A stretch of DNA of 64,000 nucleotides from Delphinapterus leucas (Eukaryota; Chordata; Mammalia; Artiodactyla; Monodontidae): assembly GCF_002288925.2 (NCBI RefSeq), contig NW_022098058.1, forward strand, positions 4,602,949 to 4,666,948. Reading direction: 5' to 3'. The stretch's first letter is position 1; the number at the start of each line of letters is the position of its first letter. The notes beneath the pieces were generated by a model. The model was not told the DNA's origin and did no database searches. It worked only from the letters and a program-made list of their open reading frames with translations. Both the position numbers and the translations under genes were made by a program. Shown in pieces: positions 1-12,514 of this stretch.

Positions 1-508
1 CAATCTAATTAAAATGTATTGCAATGTAACAAGAGCTTTGTCTAATTTAGGTTAATTAAGATCTTACCCACTAGGTAAGATCCCACAGTATCTAAAATAC
101 TTTGAGTTAAGAGATCTGCTAGAGAACCTAGTCACAGCATCTAATTTAGTGCCCGTGTTTGCTTTCTCTTTAATTGAAAATGGTGTTAAGAACAGTTGAC
201 CTTTCCATAAATCACATAATGCGGTGACTTATGCTTTACGTCTGAGAATACCACTGGATTCCAACTTTACAGCTCAAAAATTTAATTATTCTTTTCAGCT
301 GCTTGACATCTTCAACTCTAAGCATGGCAATGTCTTTAGCCAAGGATTAATGAAGAGGTTGAAAAGGACAGGAAGCAAATTGCAACAATTCATCAAAGAC
401 TGTGTTCCAGGATGATATTTTAGAACTCTTTTCACTCATTCCTTCACTTACTCAGTTATGAATAATCAGTTATAACTTCCCCCTCAAAAGATATGAAAAA
501 CTCTCTTA
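1..508. other. single-copy AT-rich sequence
   Basis: I recognise no gene or repeat family here. The one local structure is a perfect 9-bp inverted repeat at 60-68 and 74-82 around a 5-base loop. Confidence 0.5.
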
Positions 509-520
509 AATGTACTGCTG

Positions 521-846
521 GGGCTTCCCTGGTGGCACAGTGGTTAAGAATCTGCCTGCCAATGCAGGGGACACGGGCTCAATCCGTGTTCCGGGAAGAT
601 CCCAAATGCCACGGATCAACTAAGCCTGTGTGCCACAACTACCGAGACTGCACTCTAGAGCCCGCGAGCCACAACTACTGAAGCCCACATGCCTGTGCTC
701 TACAACAAGAGAAGACACTGCAATGAGAAGCCTGCACACCGCAACAAAGAGTAGCCCCCGCTCACAGCAACTAGAGAAAGCCCGTGCAGAGAAGCGAAGA
801 CCCAACGCAGCCAAAAATAAATTAATTAATTAAAAAAAATTTTTTT
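521..846 (+). mobile_element. CHR-type SINE, long form
   Basis: A tRNA-derived SINE that is copied by L1 enzymes. It starts with the conserved GGGCTTCCCTGGTGG 5' end. The tRNA-like A box is at about 533-550, and the B box is mutated (GGCTCAATCC). The long form ends in CAGCCAAAAATAAATTAATT plus an A/T tail. A 12-bp target-site duplication, AATGTACTGCTG, flanks it at 509-520 and 847-858. It has no protein product. The family assignment (CHR, tRNA-Glu-derived, whale/hippo/ruminant) is from memory of its consensus. Confidence 0.93.
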
Positions 847-858
847 AATGTACTGCTG

Positions 859-1800
859 AAATCTAGATATCCTATGTCTTCAGAATATCCCTACTACTAC
901 AGTAATCCTATTAAAAAAGGAAATGAGTTTAATCTAGGGTAATTAAACTTAGAAAATCTAATGCCCTAGGAACTAGGGCTTCTTTTGTAAAGTACTTATT
1001 TATGTACTCCTAACCTTTAATAGTAACAATTTAATGCTAAGGAGACTGAAAATTTGTCTATTTTTCGAAGAATTAATAGCAACCAGAAAATACCTTTGTA
1101 CACCTAATTTTAACATTAATAAGAAAACTGGCTTCAGTTCCCCGACAGGGAGCCAAAAAAAACCCTGAAGCATTACAGTTTTACCTTAAGACTCTCAATG
1201 TTTTAAAAACTTTAGAGCAAGTAAATGTTTAAAGTACATATATACACCATATGGTTGCACCCATTTCACTGTACATTTTTTAATTAATTTTAAATTTCTA
1301 TTTATTAATTGGTAGGCTACAGAGATTAATCTCATGTAAATTAAGGTATGCCATTCTCACTTAAGGCAGATTTTGTTTCAGCAAAATAATGTGTAAATTA
1401 AGAATTTACATATAGAATGATATTTATTACATTTAAAAATATTATACTGGACTTAAAAGTGGCTATTTAAAGGAATCGAGAATGCCTGCTTTTGAAAGTA
1501 AAGAATCACCCTACCAAAAGTTATAAGGCTTTGTCTAAATCCAGATTTTCCTATATACTAGTAGTTCCAGTTTAAGTCCAGTAAAATCCCTCATTTAACT
1601 TCTATGAGTACTTTGTAATCAAAGAAAAATAATCAGTTAAGAAATTGCTTTTTAAATCTAATAAACTAGAAAGAGAAAATATGCTAAGTTTGAGACCTGT
1701 GTCTCTGTCCATTTCTGAGTCATAGGAAAATGTGTTACTTTATTTTTAAAATCAATCTATACATGTCTGTACCTGTAAATTCTGAATCTGCTAAAATCTA
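859..1800. other. single-copy AT-rich sequence
   Basis: No open frame, splice-flanked exon or repeat family is recognised. Short A and T runs only. Confidence 0.45.
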
Positions 1801-1960
1801 AAGATCTTGAGAGGTTATCTTGTGAAACAGTCTTATTTTACAGGTGAGGAATAAAAGCTCTTGCATGTTAAATGAATCCCCAAGTTCCTGTCTAGTTGTG
1901 ATAGGGCTGGGACTATAAACCAGGTCTCTTGAGCCTCAGCCTCTGGCTGATATTATTCTC
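1801..1960 (-). repeat. MIR SINE remnant
   Basis: The antisense MIR core is visible: a TTTTACAGGTGAGGAA-like block near 1835 followed by degenerate GGGCTGGGACTATAAACCAGG near 1900. MIR is an ancient mammal-wide tRNA-derived SINE. Ends are approximate. Confidence 0.6.
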
Positions 1961-2569
1961 CTCTTTAGAGACAACTGAGGCTCTAGTGGCACTACAGCCT
2001 AGAACCCTTGCCTCCAAGGTGAAAATGTTCACTCTGATCGTCAAAACCACAACCACCTGGTCAGTGAGAACCAGTAAGAGTTCTGCCTTACTCTAATAAT
2101 CCTGCTTTCATGCCCCCAAAGAAATAATTAATTGTGTATAGTCTTTAGATCTTGCTCATTGTTTGAGGTATGAACAGCTGCCACCTGGATGTCCTGCACT
2201 TGGCTTTACTATTTCTCCCTACCCAGCTCCAAAACTCAGAGGCAATTTTTATATAATTAACTCAGTGGAGAGTAACAGTGAGTCAAATGATGCAAGCAAT
2301 TTACCAGAGCTTGTACTGGGAAAACCTAAGATAAACAGACAAAAATTAGATTGTTTCATATAATAACCTATATTTGATAAATCATGTATGATAAAATGTA
2401 TGTAGGATAAATGTAAATGTAATGATGTAGAATGTAAAAGCAGCATTAGTTTAGGAAGAAGTATGTAATAAAGGTTCCATCTTCCTCTACTGCTCTTGCA
2501 AATTTTGTGACCTAGTTGGCAGTTCTCTTCTTCAAAATGAAAACAGAGCTTTTAGAAATTAAAAGAATT
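1961..2569. other. single-copy sequence
   Basis: Nothing recognised. Short frames on both strands at 2163-2446 have no family resemblance. Confidence 0.4.
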
Positions 2570-2570
2570 A

Positions 2571-2810
2571 TCTGAATAGAGAGAACAAACTACTGGTTAC
2601 CAGTTAAGGAGAGAGGAGAGGGAAGGGGGAAGGGGCACCATGGGGAGAGGGGATTAAGAGGTACAAACTACTATGTATAAAATAAATAAGCACAGGGAAT
2701 ATGCCAATATTTTATAATAACCATAAATGAAGTATAACTGTTAAAAATGGTGAATCACTATGTTATATACCTGAAACTTACATAATACTACAAATCAACT
2801 ACAGTTCTAT
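2571..2810 (+). mobile_element. L1 3' end fragment
   Basis: This matches an L1 3' UTR in sense orientation: ACTGGTTACCAG near 2591, a purine-rich block at 2605-2660, then the GTGAATCACTATGTTATATACC segment. No ORF2 is left, so it is a severely 5'-truncated copy, and no A tail remains. The similar segment at 56085-56230 supports the assignment. Confidence 0.75.
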
Positions 2811-2863
2811 AGACTACTCACTCCCCCATTTCATTCACATACTAATCCATGTAGTCTTTACTT

Positions 2864-3061
2864 CTTTTTTTTTTTTTTTTTTGCGGTACGCGGGCCCCTC
2901 ACTGTTGTGGCCTCTCCCGTTGCGGACGCGCAGGCTCAACGGCCGTGGCTCACGGGCCCAGCCGCTCCGCGGCATGTGGGATCTTCCCGGACCAGGGCAC
3001 GAACCCGTGTCCCCTGCATCGGCAGGCGGACTCTCAACCACTGCGCCACCAGGGAAGCCCC
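2864..3061 (-). mobile_element. CHR-type SINE, short form
   Basis: Reverse orientation with its A tail seen as a T run at 2864-2882. The short form lacks the last ~100 bp of the long form: the tail begins directly after GTACCGCAA. A B-box-like GGTTCGTGCCC is retained on the minus strand. A few bases are missing where other copies read GAGCACAGGCTCC. No clear target-site duplication found. Confidence 0.93.
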
Positions 3062-4392
3062 CTAATAGCTCTTTTGTGAGAATTATCTTGGAGTATTAGA
3101 TCTTTCTGAACACCTCATCTCCAGTGATGGCCATTAACAGAATAAATGAAAAGCCTTTAACTCTAGGACACTTTAAAAAATTCCTGTGAACCCACCGGAT
3201 AACTGTAAAATAGGATGATATAGGATCCAATTCCCTAATAAGGAAGAAGGCTTCACTTTGGTGCAGCAGGGGATGTCAAAAACATTTAATATTGTTGAAC
3301 TTCAACTGGGAAGCAAAAGCTCCTTGGGACCCTCATAAGAATGTCTTCCCTGAACTTGCAATCAGTCCCTAGATTGATTAAATTAACAGGTCCCTAGATC
3401 TTTCAAATAGACAATATGTATGAGGAACCACTAAAAAAAAAAAAAAAAAAAAAAAAAAAGCCAACTTGAATTAGGCTTCTCCACTCCCCAGGAATGATTC
3501 TGTATAAACTTTTCCTCACAAGGTTCTACCGAACAAAAAATACTGTCTTCCACCCACGTACCAATTCTAAACAGTTTGAATTCTCTATTTATCCTCAGAC
3601 TTCAAACAACCACTAAACTTTTCATTAAGAGTAGATAATAATGAAAGGACATATTCTAATCATATTTCCTGGGCTTATATACCTCAACTTTTCTTATTTT
3701 ATTTGTCTGGAAAAAGAATTCTAAATTGTTCCCCAAACTATTTAAAAATCAAAGACAGGCTCCTAAATATATCTAACTGGTAGAGGAATCCCTGTACTTT
3801 AGCTACTGAAGATGCACATGCAGTTCATACTCATACACACACATACACATGCACACGCACACTCGTGCCCTTCCCTTGCCATCAACCCCCAACCCGCCCC
3901 TTACATATGGAGGCTAGGACTATAAACAAGAAGATGACAATTATGGTGATTTAGAAAGGAGCATCTCTGAGGTTGTCTCTTCTGTATTAGACCTCTTTAG
4001 ACTATTTATTGAAGAGAAAAATGTTTTCCTTCCTACCTCCAACCCTGTCCCCATTCCACCTTATAACACACACGCACACACACTCCTATCCACGCTCAAG
4101 GTGAAACGTATATGAATTTAGGTACAAATGAGCCTACTTTTAGTTTAAAGGACTGTTATTTAATTAGAATCAAATTAGTGACATTCCTTACTCTCCAGCT
4201 GAAAGTAATCTCCCTTCTCTGAAGTTCTAAACTGTATCCTTTTTGTTATATATTACCTTCCTATTTTCATTTTTTTGCAAGCTTTTATATTTTCTAATAG
4301 AGACCACAAGTCCTTAGGTCAGGGCTGTGTCCTACACATCCCTGAACTCCTTATGGCACCCACCACAGTACTTTATACTGAGTGGCCAGTCA
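3062..4392. other. single-copy sequence with simple repeats
   Basis: No gene is visible. There is an uninterrupted A run at 3433-3459 and imperfect CA repeats at about 3828-3870 and 4064-4083. Confidence 0.5.
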
Positions 4393-4406
4393 CTGTTTTC
4401 ATTCTT

Positions 4407-4763
4407 TTTTTCAAAAATTATCATTTATTTATTATTTATTTTTGTCTGCGTTGGGTCTTCGTTGCCGTGCACAGGCTTTCTCTAGTTGCCGTGAGCAGGG
4501 GCTACTCTTCGTTGCGGTGCGCGGGCTTCTCATTGCGGTGCCTTCTCTTGTTGTGGAGCACGGGCTCTAGGTACACGGACTTCAGTAGTTGTGGCACACA
4601 GACTCAGTAGTTGTGGCTTGCGGGCTCTAGAGCGCAGGCTCAGGAGTTGTTACGCACGGGCTTAGTTGCTCTGGGGCATGTGGGATCTTCCCGGACCAGG
4701 GCTCGAACCTGTGTCCCCTGCGTTGGCAGGAGGATTCTCAACCACTGCACCACCAGGGAAGCC
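4407..4763 (-). mobile_element. CHR-type SINE, long form
   Basis: Reverse orientation, A/T-rich tail on the left. It is flanked by a perfect 14-bp duplication, CTGTTTTCATTCTT, at 4393-4406 and 4764-4777. The minus-strand B box reads GGTTCGAGCCC. It is the full long form with no large deletion. Confidence 0.94.
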
Positions 4764-4899
4764 CTGTTTTCATTCTTATATTAAATGAGTTCATATTTGT
4801 AAAGTGCTCTGAATAGTGCCTGCACATGCAAGTGCCACTGAAGTTTGTTAAATATTATAAATGAAAGAAACATCATTTTTCTCTTCTCTCTACTGAATT

Positions 4900-5960
4900 C
4901 TTCCTATCAGCATGATTTTTTTCCATCTCCCACCTTAAAGAAATTTCTTTTTGACTGCATTTCCTCTACCAGTTACTCCCTACTTCTCTGCTCCTTATTA
5001 CAGTAAAACTCATAAAAATGGTATAAAACTCACTGTCTTCAAATTCCTCTCTTCCCATTCTTTCTCAAAGCCATTCAACTGGATTTTATCTCATTCTATC
5101 AAAAAGTTTTTGTCAAGGTGACCAATCATCGTCACATTACTAAATCCAAAGACGAGTTCTTAGTCCTCATCTTACTTGACCTATCGGTGTGGCATGTGAC
5201 ACAGCTGATGTTTCCGCCCTCCTATGAAGTCTTTCTATAGTTGGCTTCCAGTACACATACTCTCATTTCCCTCCTCCCTCACAGGCTCCTCTTCCACTTC
5301 TCAAACTGGAGTGCTCAGGGCTCAGAGCTTTTTCCTCTTCTCTTCTTTACACTCATTCTCTCTCTTGATGACTTCACCTAGTCTCATGACTTTAAATATC
5401 ATCTAATTGTGATACCTTCTTAAATTTTATTTTCAGTCTCGACATCTCCTAAATTCCAGTCTCATACAGCCAACTGTCTATTCGACATTCCCACCTGGAT
5501 ATCTAATAGACATCTCAAACTGAACTCTTCCTCTTTCCCACAAAACCTGCCCCACCAGCAGACTTTTTATCTCAAGGACAAATCCATTCTTCCAGCTGTT
5601 CAAGCTAAAATCCTTGTAGTCATCAATTTCTCTCTTATAGCCAATCCACCAGAAAATTCTGTTGGTTCTACATTCAAAATACATCAAAAATCTAAATACT
5701 TCTCATTATCTTCACTTCTACTACTTTAGTCTGAGCCATGATCATACCTCGTCTGGATTAGTACGATGGCCTCCTCACTGGTCTCCCTTGTTGCCATATA
5801 ATCTATTCTCAATACAACAGCCAGAATGATCCTTTAAAAACCTAAGTCAAATCACGTCACTCCCCTGCTTAATTTTTTCTATGTGTCCTCCTTACACTCA
5901 AAGAGAAAACTAGTCCTTAAAAATGGCTTTCAGGGGCATACCTGATTTGGCCCTCTGTGT
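4900..5960 (+). mobile_element. LINE-2 (L2) ORF2-derived fragment, part 1
   Basis: Degenerate sense L2 (CR1 clade). Recognisable L2 blocks include CACTGGTCTCCCTTGTTGCC near 5775 and CAGCCAGAATGATCCTTTAAAAA near 5818. Reading frames are thoroughly broken. The same element resumes at 6471 and 7081, so the LTR and SINE between these parts are later insertions. The left boundary is approximate. Confidence 0.7.
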
Positions 5961-5961
5961 G

Positions 5962-6470
5962 GCAGATTAATAGCACAAATTCATCCAATCTAGTATGCCC
6001 TTCCCTTTACAATTTGACTTTCCCATTCCTCCCATCAAGAGATGGAATCTATTTCTCCATCCCGTGATAAGGTCCAAGGTTTGGCCATGGACTTGTTTTG
6101 GCCCAGTGAAACATTACCAAATGTCACACAAGCAGAGACTTGAAAAGTGTTTGTGCCTGGGGCTTGCTTTCTCTTGCTATACGGAGACCTTCAGCAGGCT
6201 TCACAGCTCAGTCAACGACAACTCTATCCTTATAGCCGTTCAGGCTAAAATCCTTGTACCACAAAGGAGAGAGGCTCAGCTGTACCAACCGCCAAACATG
6301 TCTTGAACGACCTAACAACTACAGTGACTCCCCAGGCAAGACCAGCACAAGAACACCTAACTGAGCCCAGCCCAAATACCTGACTCGTAGAATTATGAGC
6401 AAATAAAATAGTTGTTTAAAGTCACTAAGTTTTGGGGTGCTTTGTTATACAGCAATAGATAACTGAGGCA
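5962..6470 (+). mobile_element. MLT1-type solo LTR (MaLR)
   Basis: An old non-autonomous LTR of the ERVL-MaLR group. Visible hallmarks are the TTGGCCATGGACTTGTTTTGGCC region near 6082, CTGAGCCCAGCCCAAAT near 6362, a polyadenylation region near 6400, and a 3' end TTTGTTATACAGCAATAGATA. No internal coding region is present. It interrupts the L2, so it is younger than that L2. Confidence 0.75.
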
Positions 6471-6717
6471 CTCGATTACATCTTTGACACCCCAATTACT
6501 ACCACTCTACACTCCCTTATTCTTACTCTAGTCACACCAACCTCTTTCCTATTCCTTGTATGCATCAGGAACACTCTTGCCTTTGTTCTGTACCCTCTGT
6601 TGGGAATGCTCACTGCTCAGACAGCTGTATGGCTAACCTGCTTGCCTCTTTCAAGCCCTTCCTCAAATGTCTTCTTGAATGAGGCTTACACTTACTATCC
6701 AATTAAAAATGGCAGCC
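6471..6717 (+). mobile_element. LINE-2 fragment, part 2
   Basis: This continues the L2 3' region after the LTR. The segment GGAATGCTCACTGCTCAG and the following AAATGTCTTCTTGAATGAGGC correspond to the L2 3' end. Confidence 0.65.
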
Positions 6718-6719
6718 CA

Positions 6720-7072
6720 GGGACTTCCCTGGTGGTGCAGTGGTTAAGAATCTGCCTGCCAATGCAGGGGATGCGGGTTCGAGCCCTGGTCTGGGAAGAT
6801 CCCACGTGCCACGAAGCAACTGAGCTCATGCACCACAACTCTTGAGCCTGCACTCTAGAGCCCACAAGCCACAACGACTGAGTCTGTGTGCCACAACTAC
6901 TGAAGCCCCTGCGCCTTAGAGCCCGTGCACTACAACAAGAGAAGCCACTTCAACGAGAAGCATGTGCACCACAACGTAGAGTAGCCCCCGTCTGCCGTAA
7001 CTAGAGAAAGCTCGTGCACAGAAACGAAGACCCAACGCAGCCAAAAATAAATAGATAAATTTATCCCCCCCC
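6720..7072 (+). mobile_element. CHR-type SINE, long form
   Basis: The SINE is inserted in the L2. Near-identical flanks (AAAAATGGCAGCC before, AAAAAGGCAGCC after) are its target-site duplication. B box GGTTCGAGCCC is intact. A stretch of C at 7064-7072 sits between the SINE end and the A tail at 7073-7080, which is unusual for the family. Confidence 0.92.
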
Positions 7073-7080
7073 AAAAAAAA

Positions 7081-7310
7081 GGCAGCCTGCCCCCAGCACT
7101 TCCAATCTCCCTTTCCCAGCTTTATTATTTTATAGCCCACGCCTAACATACTCTTAGTTAACTTAATAGGCTTATTACTTGTTGTCATCTTCCCCAACTA
7201 GAATGTAAGCTGCATGAGGGCAGACAATCCATCTCAACTCCCAAACTCTGATATACAGCAGAATCTCAATAACTGTCTGTTCAGTGAACAAATGATTGGT
7301 CTATACCACC
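7081..7310 (+). mobile_element. LINE-2 3' end, part 3
   Basis: The final L2 segment includes AACTAGAATGTAAGCTGCATG followed by a degenerate version of the usual terminal block. It is the 3' end of the element that starts at about 4900. Confidence 0.7.
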
Positions 7311-10300
7311 CTCTCTTTCAGATAGGATATACTGGAGCTCTGGCATTTAATTTCTGGTGTGAATTAAAATAATCAATGACAAATGTTTTTAAGCATTAGG
7401 TCAGAGTTCTCGACCTGTTTTCCCTCTAACAGTCTTAAGGGATATAAAACATTCTCATGAGGAGAAGGAAGGCATTTTGAGCACTGGGAGGAGGGAAACA
7501 CTGCAACATGAAACAGTCTCCTGCTGCTGCCTTACTGTACACTTCTCATCCACCATTCAAGTCACTATTCTAGCTATTTCTTTTGAATGAAACTCAATTA
7601 AAAAGAAATCCCACAATTACAAAATAATGTGGGCAGAACTTTGCATCGTTCCTATGGAATCTGACTTTCATGTGGCATTCTGAGCTCTATGGAGTGATGA
7701 GATTTAGGTCAAGCAGCAGTTTGAGGGTTTAGATGGGAGGGGAGTTTTGTTTTATCTTTCAAAAGTTCACCATTTAATAAAGTGACAGCCCAATGTAAAT
7801 AACAATTGTTTAAATGATAGCATCTATACAGAACCAAATGATTACACATGCTATGTTCTAAATTGTCACTGTAATTTCTGTGCATTTGTACAGAAAACCA
7901 AGGCAACTTATACAGATGAGTGGTGCTGCAGGGTTATTAAGAAAGGAAAGAGGAAATTATTCATCTTTAAAACTGGTCAACAACTGGGAATATTATCTTA
8001 TGTATTTAAAATATAAATATAAGGTCAATATATATACAGTGCATTCTATAATATCCCACTTCCTGAAACTCTCCATTTATTTCCTAGAGTCTGATATGTT
8101 TTCCCCTCTAGAGTTTTCTTCCTTCAAAATGTTTATTCTGTAGCTTTCACAAAGTGTGTTGCAACCTCATGCAAGGAGGTTATATGTAAACCCCTATCTA
8201 GAGCAGTTTGATGTATCCAGATAGCCATATTAAGAATTTCAGAAACTGGAGCAAGTACCTCATTTCTGAACATTTTAATCATTGTTTCAATAGGAGTATT
8301 TTAGTTCACCAGATTTGAAGAATAGTTTGGGTAAGTGAGACAGAGACATGGGTAGTGAAGCAAGGAAACACAATCATTCACTCAGGTACTAAGTATACAC
8401 TTTTGGCAAGCTTCCTCTACTCATGGATTAATGCAATAAATGGAGAAAATAAAATCAATTATAAATATTTAGATTATGTTTTATGTTTCCCTCCTCTTTT
8501 TGGACTGTCAATAATGGTGAAAAAGGAGTTAACTTCTGTTTTACTATCAGTCTCCACCCCCTATCCTTTTAGGGTTTACCTATGAATTCTTTCCTTTTGA
8601 CCACCCCATTCAACCTGGGCTTGCATTCTTAATAAAACGTAGATAAGTAAACTGACCTTTTATTACCTTAGAACAAACAGAGATGTGCCAGGGTTTTAAA
8701 ATCCAAGAGACAAAACAAACAACAGAAAAAAAGGGTACAGAGCAGGGAGGGGTACAATCTGTTAATAAAGTTGGCATTTAAATTATCAACCATAAGGAGT
8801 AAGAGGAATTTAATATCAAACTTCAGGGTGAAAAATCTGTTTGGATCTTAAATCCAAAGGCTCACACCAAACAATATTAATAAACGTTAGTTTTAGAATC
8901 AGGTAAAACTACAAAGAATCTGCTTTGCTTTAGCATTTATCTCAGAAAATATCTATGCATCGTTTTTAAAGCCAACACCAAAAAACCGTGGTAAAATCAA
9001 GCTATAGGCAAGGTTTTGTTCGCATGACTATGGATGAAATGTGAAAACGGTGGTTGTGCTGCATAAAGCTGGATCACCCTCCCATCTAGCTGTATCTCAG
9101 GGACTTGCTCTGGTGATCTGAAAACATGAACTTAGCACCAAGATATGTGCATACTGCTTTACAATTCAGAAAATTGCCAAGTCTTCGGGAAAAATACACT
9201 GAAAACAAGTAGTTGAGTAATAAGAACCGTTTTTGTTTTTTTTTTTAATGTGAGAAATATTTCAAATGGTTTTAATCCAAATTCTCATTTGTTATGCATG
9301 CCTGGCATCTTCAAATTTAACCCAAGCTTTTCCCAAGCTGCCAAAGGCAAACGAAACTCTTTTGTTCATTGAAGAAAACACTTATTTTTGGATAACTATT
9401 TAGCCTGAGAGAGTGAGGATGACATTTACTCTGCACTGAAACAGCCCATCATACGGGAGAATGGGGACACTCTGGTATGATCTCAGCATGACCACACAGC
9501 CAAAGAACACCCTGTGCATTCTGCCTAAACACCTATGGGTAAAATGAACAACTAGGAAACACATAATATGCTTCTCAGTTATTGCAGTCTCACACAAGTC
9601 AGACCCAAAATAGCAAATACCCGTGGCTGAGATCTACTGCTGAAAAATGCTAAGTTTCAGCAGCTCACAGCATTTCCTGTGTCTGTCTATTCAACCAGCC
9701 CCCATTTAAAGCTGTAGAATTATAAGATTAAGGAAGAGATTTTTTAAAAAGACAGATACACACACATATACAACATACGGTTTCCGAGGAGAGTGAGGGT
9801 TCCATGCTTGTGAGGGAGAAGGAGGAGGAATGTGTCGAATAACCCTCGGGTTTCTCCCAGATTTGAACATGCTGTACTGTGGCATGAGGTCAGCAGAGAC
9901 TGACACCAGCCCTGTGAGGCTGAATTCTACCCTGACAAAGCAGTATCACTGTAATATGAAGCAAGAGGATCCAGGGCATGTTGGCCGGTGTACAGAGTGG
10001 CTGTTCTAGAAAGTAATGGCAATTCCAAAACAAGAGATCTATGCTGTCACATGAGATAATCTTCAGCCCAGTTAAGCAATAAGCACCCAAAATACATTGA
10101 ATCCCAAACACAGGCAGCTCAAAGCATCAGGAAAATACTTTTTTCCTCAAACCTATTTTGTGTCTGGAGGAAATGAACAGGAAGTGGGAATTTGAAGAAC
10201 TACTGGTTACTTTGTTTTGTATCACAAATAATATACTGATTCTATTCTAAGACGAGGCACAGTCTTTTGGCCACTGTGACCTAGCTGAGGAGCCCCAAAA

Positions 10301-12170
10301 GTTCTCTGTGACTTTACAAGGAAGAAGGGAGAATATTCTGAAAAAATATTTCTGGTAATAGATATATGCTGGAACTTAAGGTACGGTTAAAAAACTTCAT
10401 TTCTCACATACACCCAAAAAGCAGAGGTTGCTACAAACCTAATGCATATTATTGTTTCTTTTTAGGTCACCAAGAAGGTATACAACTGTACTGTTAGAAA
10501 TTCTTCCCTGAAATAAGGGGAACACACAAAAAAACGTCCTAAATAGAAAAGGGAACCAGAGGATGGAATTTCTGTCAACAGAAAACATAGGACAATGTAC
10601 ATAATCCTTTACATTTTGTGGTCTCCCTTATATTATGAAAGTTTCACTCTGGACCAAAAGTGACCCAATCCTTTTATCATTCTCAAAAAGACAAAACTAT
10701 GGTGAAAAGAATGAATTACGAATTATGGATTAATGGTGGGGTTGACTACCAAGGCAGTCTTTCAGAGTGATGGAACACATGAACACACACATGCACATGC
10801 AAAATTAGCACACAGCACCAGCTTTCTCTCAAATGTCTCTCAAGTTTTCTTCTGAATCCCAGTTCTGCCATTTCTGAGAAGCACAACAGCATTAATGAAA
10901 ACAACTCAGGCCTTCGTAATTTCTGAGACTCTTACTTCCTCTTCAAGTGCTTCAGACTGCCTCACATAAAGCATGAGGCCAATGTATATTAGCTACCTTT
11001 CCTAGTCATATTAGTATCACAGATGTATTCTCATAGACACCAATCACCATGGATTTCTATGCAGAAACTGAAAGTTTGCAAATCAGAATGAGAGTTCAAA
11101 GTTCTTTGCTTCCCCTGTGGCAGCTGACAACATCTCCAACAGATAAACTGCATCAAAGAGAAAGATGTCTACTGCTTGTTAATTTAGTAGCAGTAGCAGC
11201 AGCAGCAGCAGGATGACAACTAAAGCTTGAACTTTGCACTTGTTGTCAAGAAGAAAATGGCACAGGATAAATCAATGAATAAAAACTGTTCTGCTCCTGT
11301 ATTCTTTTCCGGTCTTTCTATACTCTTTTTCTGGTCTATTAGTCTTATATTTCCAAATAATATTTCTCAACTCAACCATGGGAAGGATAAGAAGTGTGAA
11401 AAGAGCTGAGAGATCAAAGCTATGAAGCACTCAAGACCTGCTTAGTTCCATATTTGGAAATTAATCATAGACATTGAGAAGGGTCTTCAAAGGGTATGAA
11501 TATGAGAATTAATTCTAAGAAGTGACATCCTCTTGGTTCAAAGCAAAGTCTACCCATCTCCACAAACTATAGTACTATTTTGGCCTCTTGTACTCACCTC
11601 TGTTTTCCACTCAGACTTCATTACCTCACCAGTGTTCTGTCCTCCCTCTGTCTCCTGAAGAAAAATGTCCAAGATTCCAGAAGACACATGGATAAACTAT
11701 TATATGACTGTGCTTCATAACATTTAGCTCTTCTGGGACTTACAAGTTAATCAAATGGGATATACCTATGACCTTATTAACACATGGTAGTGTTCCACCT
11801 CACCACTGAGATCACCAATCTCAGGACTAACCATCCCCTTCGAATTACATCTTAAGCTTTCATATATAATAAATTAAATCTCACTGGTGCTACCCTATTC
11901 CTTCCCCCTCCTCTGCCCACCAGGATCTACTATCTTTCAAGACAAAGTCAAGGTGGTATAAAGAAATCATGCAGAACTGGATTAGAAACATGACTCTACT
12001 GATTCCTGACTGTGCAACTTTCATAACCACTGAACATCAGTTTCTTCATCAAAATAAGAATACAGCACACCCTTCAGAATTGTTTTGAGCACTGACACAC
12101 AGACTATCAGACGCTACTACTACTACAGTGAATAAATCCAAATTTCAAGAATTATCTCTTCTATGTACAT
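7311..12170. other. long single-copy stretch with almost no repeats
   Basis: Nearly 4.9 kb in which I recognise no young SINE, L1 or LTR. The exceptions are a possible MIR (sense) at about 11970-12130 and an imperfect CAG run at 11190-11211. Short frames occur on both strands, but none shows a recognised domain or is flanked by convincing splice sites. If conserved across mammals this would be non-coding regulatory or unannotated exon sequence, which cannot be judged from one genome. Confidence 0.5.
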
Positions 12171-12174
12171 GGCT

Positions 12175-12278
12175 CTTTATGGAATTTTTCAAAATAATTA
12201 ATTCAATATAATCTTCATTTTACAAAAAAGGAGATTGAGGCTTGCACAAGGTCCGGAATATGGTAGGGCCTCTGTAAA
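12175..12278 (-). repeat. MIR SINE, part 1
   Basis: Antisense MIR: CATTTTACAAAAAAGGAGATTGAGGC is followed by GCACAAGGTC. It continues after the inserted SINE at about 12515 and again after the retrocopy at about 13589. Confidence 0.6.
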
Positions 12279-12294
12279 TATCACCTACTATTCT

Positions 12295-12498
12295 TTTTTT
12301 TTTTAGATTTTTTTGTTGTTGTTGATGTGGACCATTTTAAAAGTCTTTATTGCATTTGTTACATCATTGCTTCTGTTTTATATTTTGGGTTCTTTGGCCC
12401 CGAAGCACATGGGAACTTAGCTCCCTGACCAGGGATGGAACCCGAACCGCCTGCATTGGAAGGTGAAGTCTTAACCACTGGACCACCAGGGAAGTCCC
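12295..12498 (-). mobile_element. older tRNA-derived SINE of the CHR group
   Basis: On the minus strand it starts GGGACTTCCCTGGTGGTCCAG and carries a B-box-like GGTTCCATCCC. The body differs from the common copies: it runs into a CAATAAAGACTTTTAAAATGG type 3' region before its tail. A 16-bp duplication with one mismatch (TATCACCTACTATTCT at 12279-12294; TATCAGCTACTATTCT at 12499-12514) marks the insertion. Confidence 0.85.
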
Positions 12499-12514
12499 TA
12501 TCAGCTACTATTCT

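Noticed and set aside
521..846. SINEs as functional tRNA genes
   Set aside because: They keep A-box and B-box-like motifs, but the cloverleaf is not maintained and they carry long tRNA-unrelated bodies and A tails.
3433..3459. A run of 27 A as the tail of a retrocopy
   Set aside because: No retro-element or duplication was found beside it, so it is listed only as a simple repeat.
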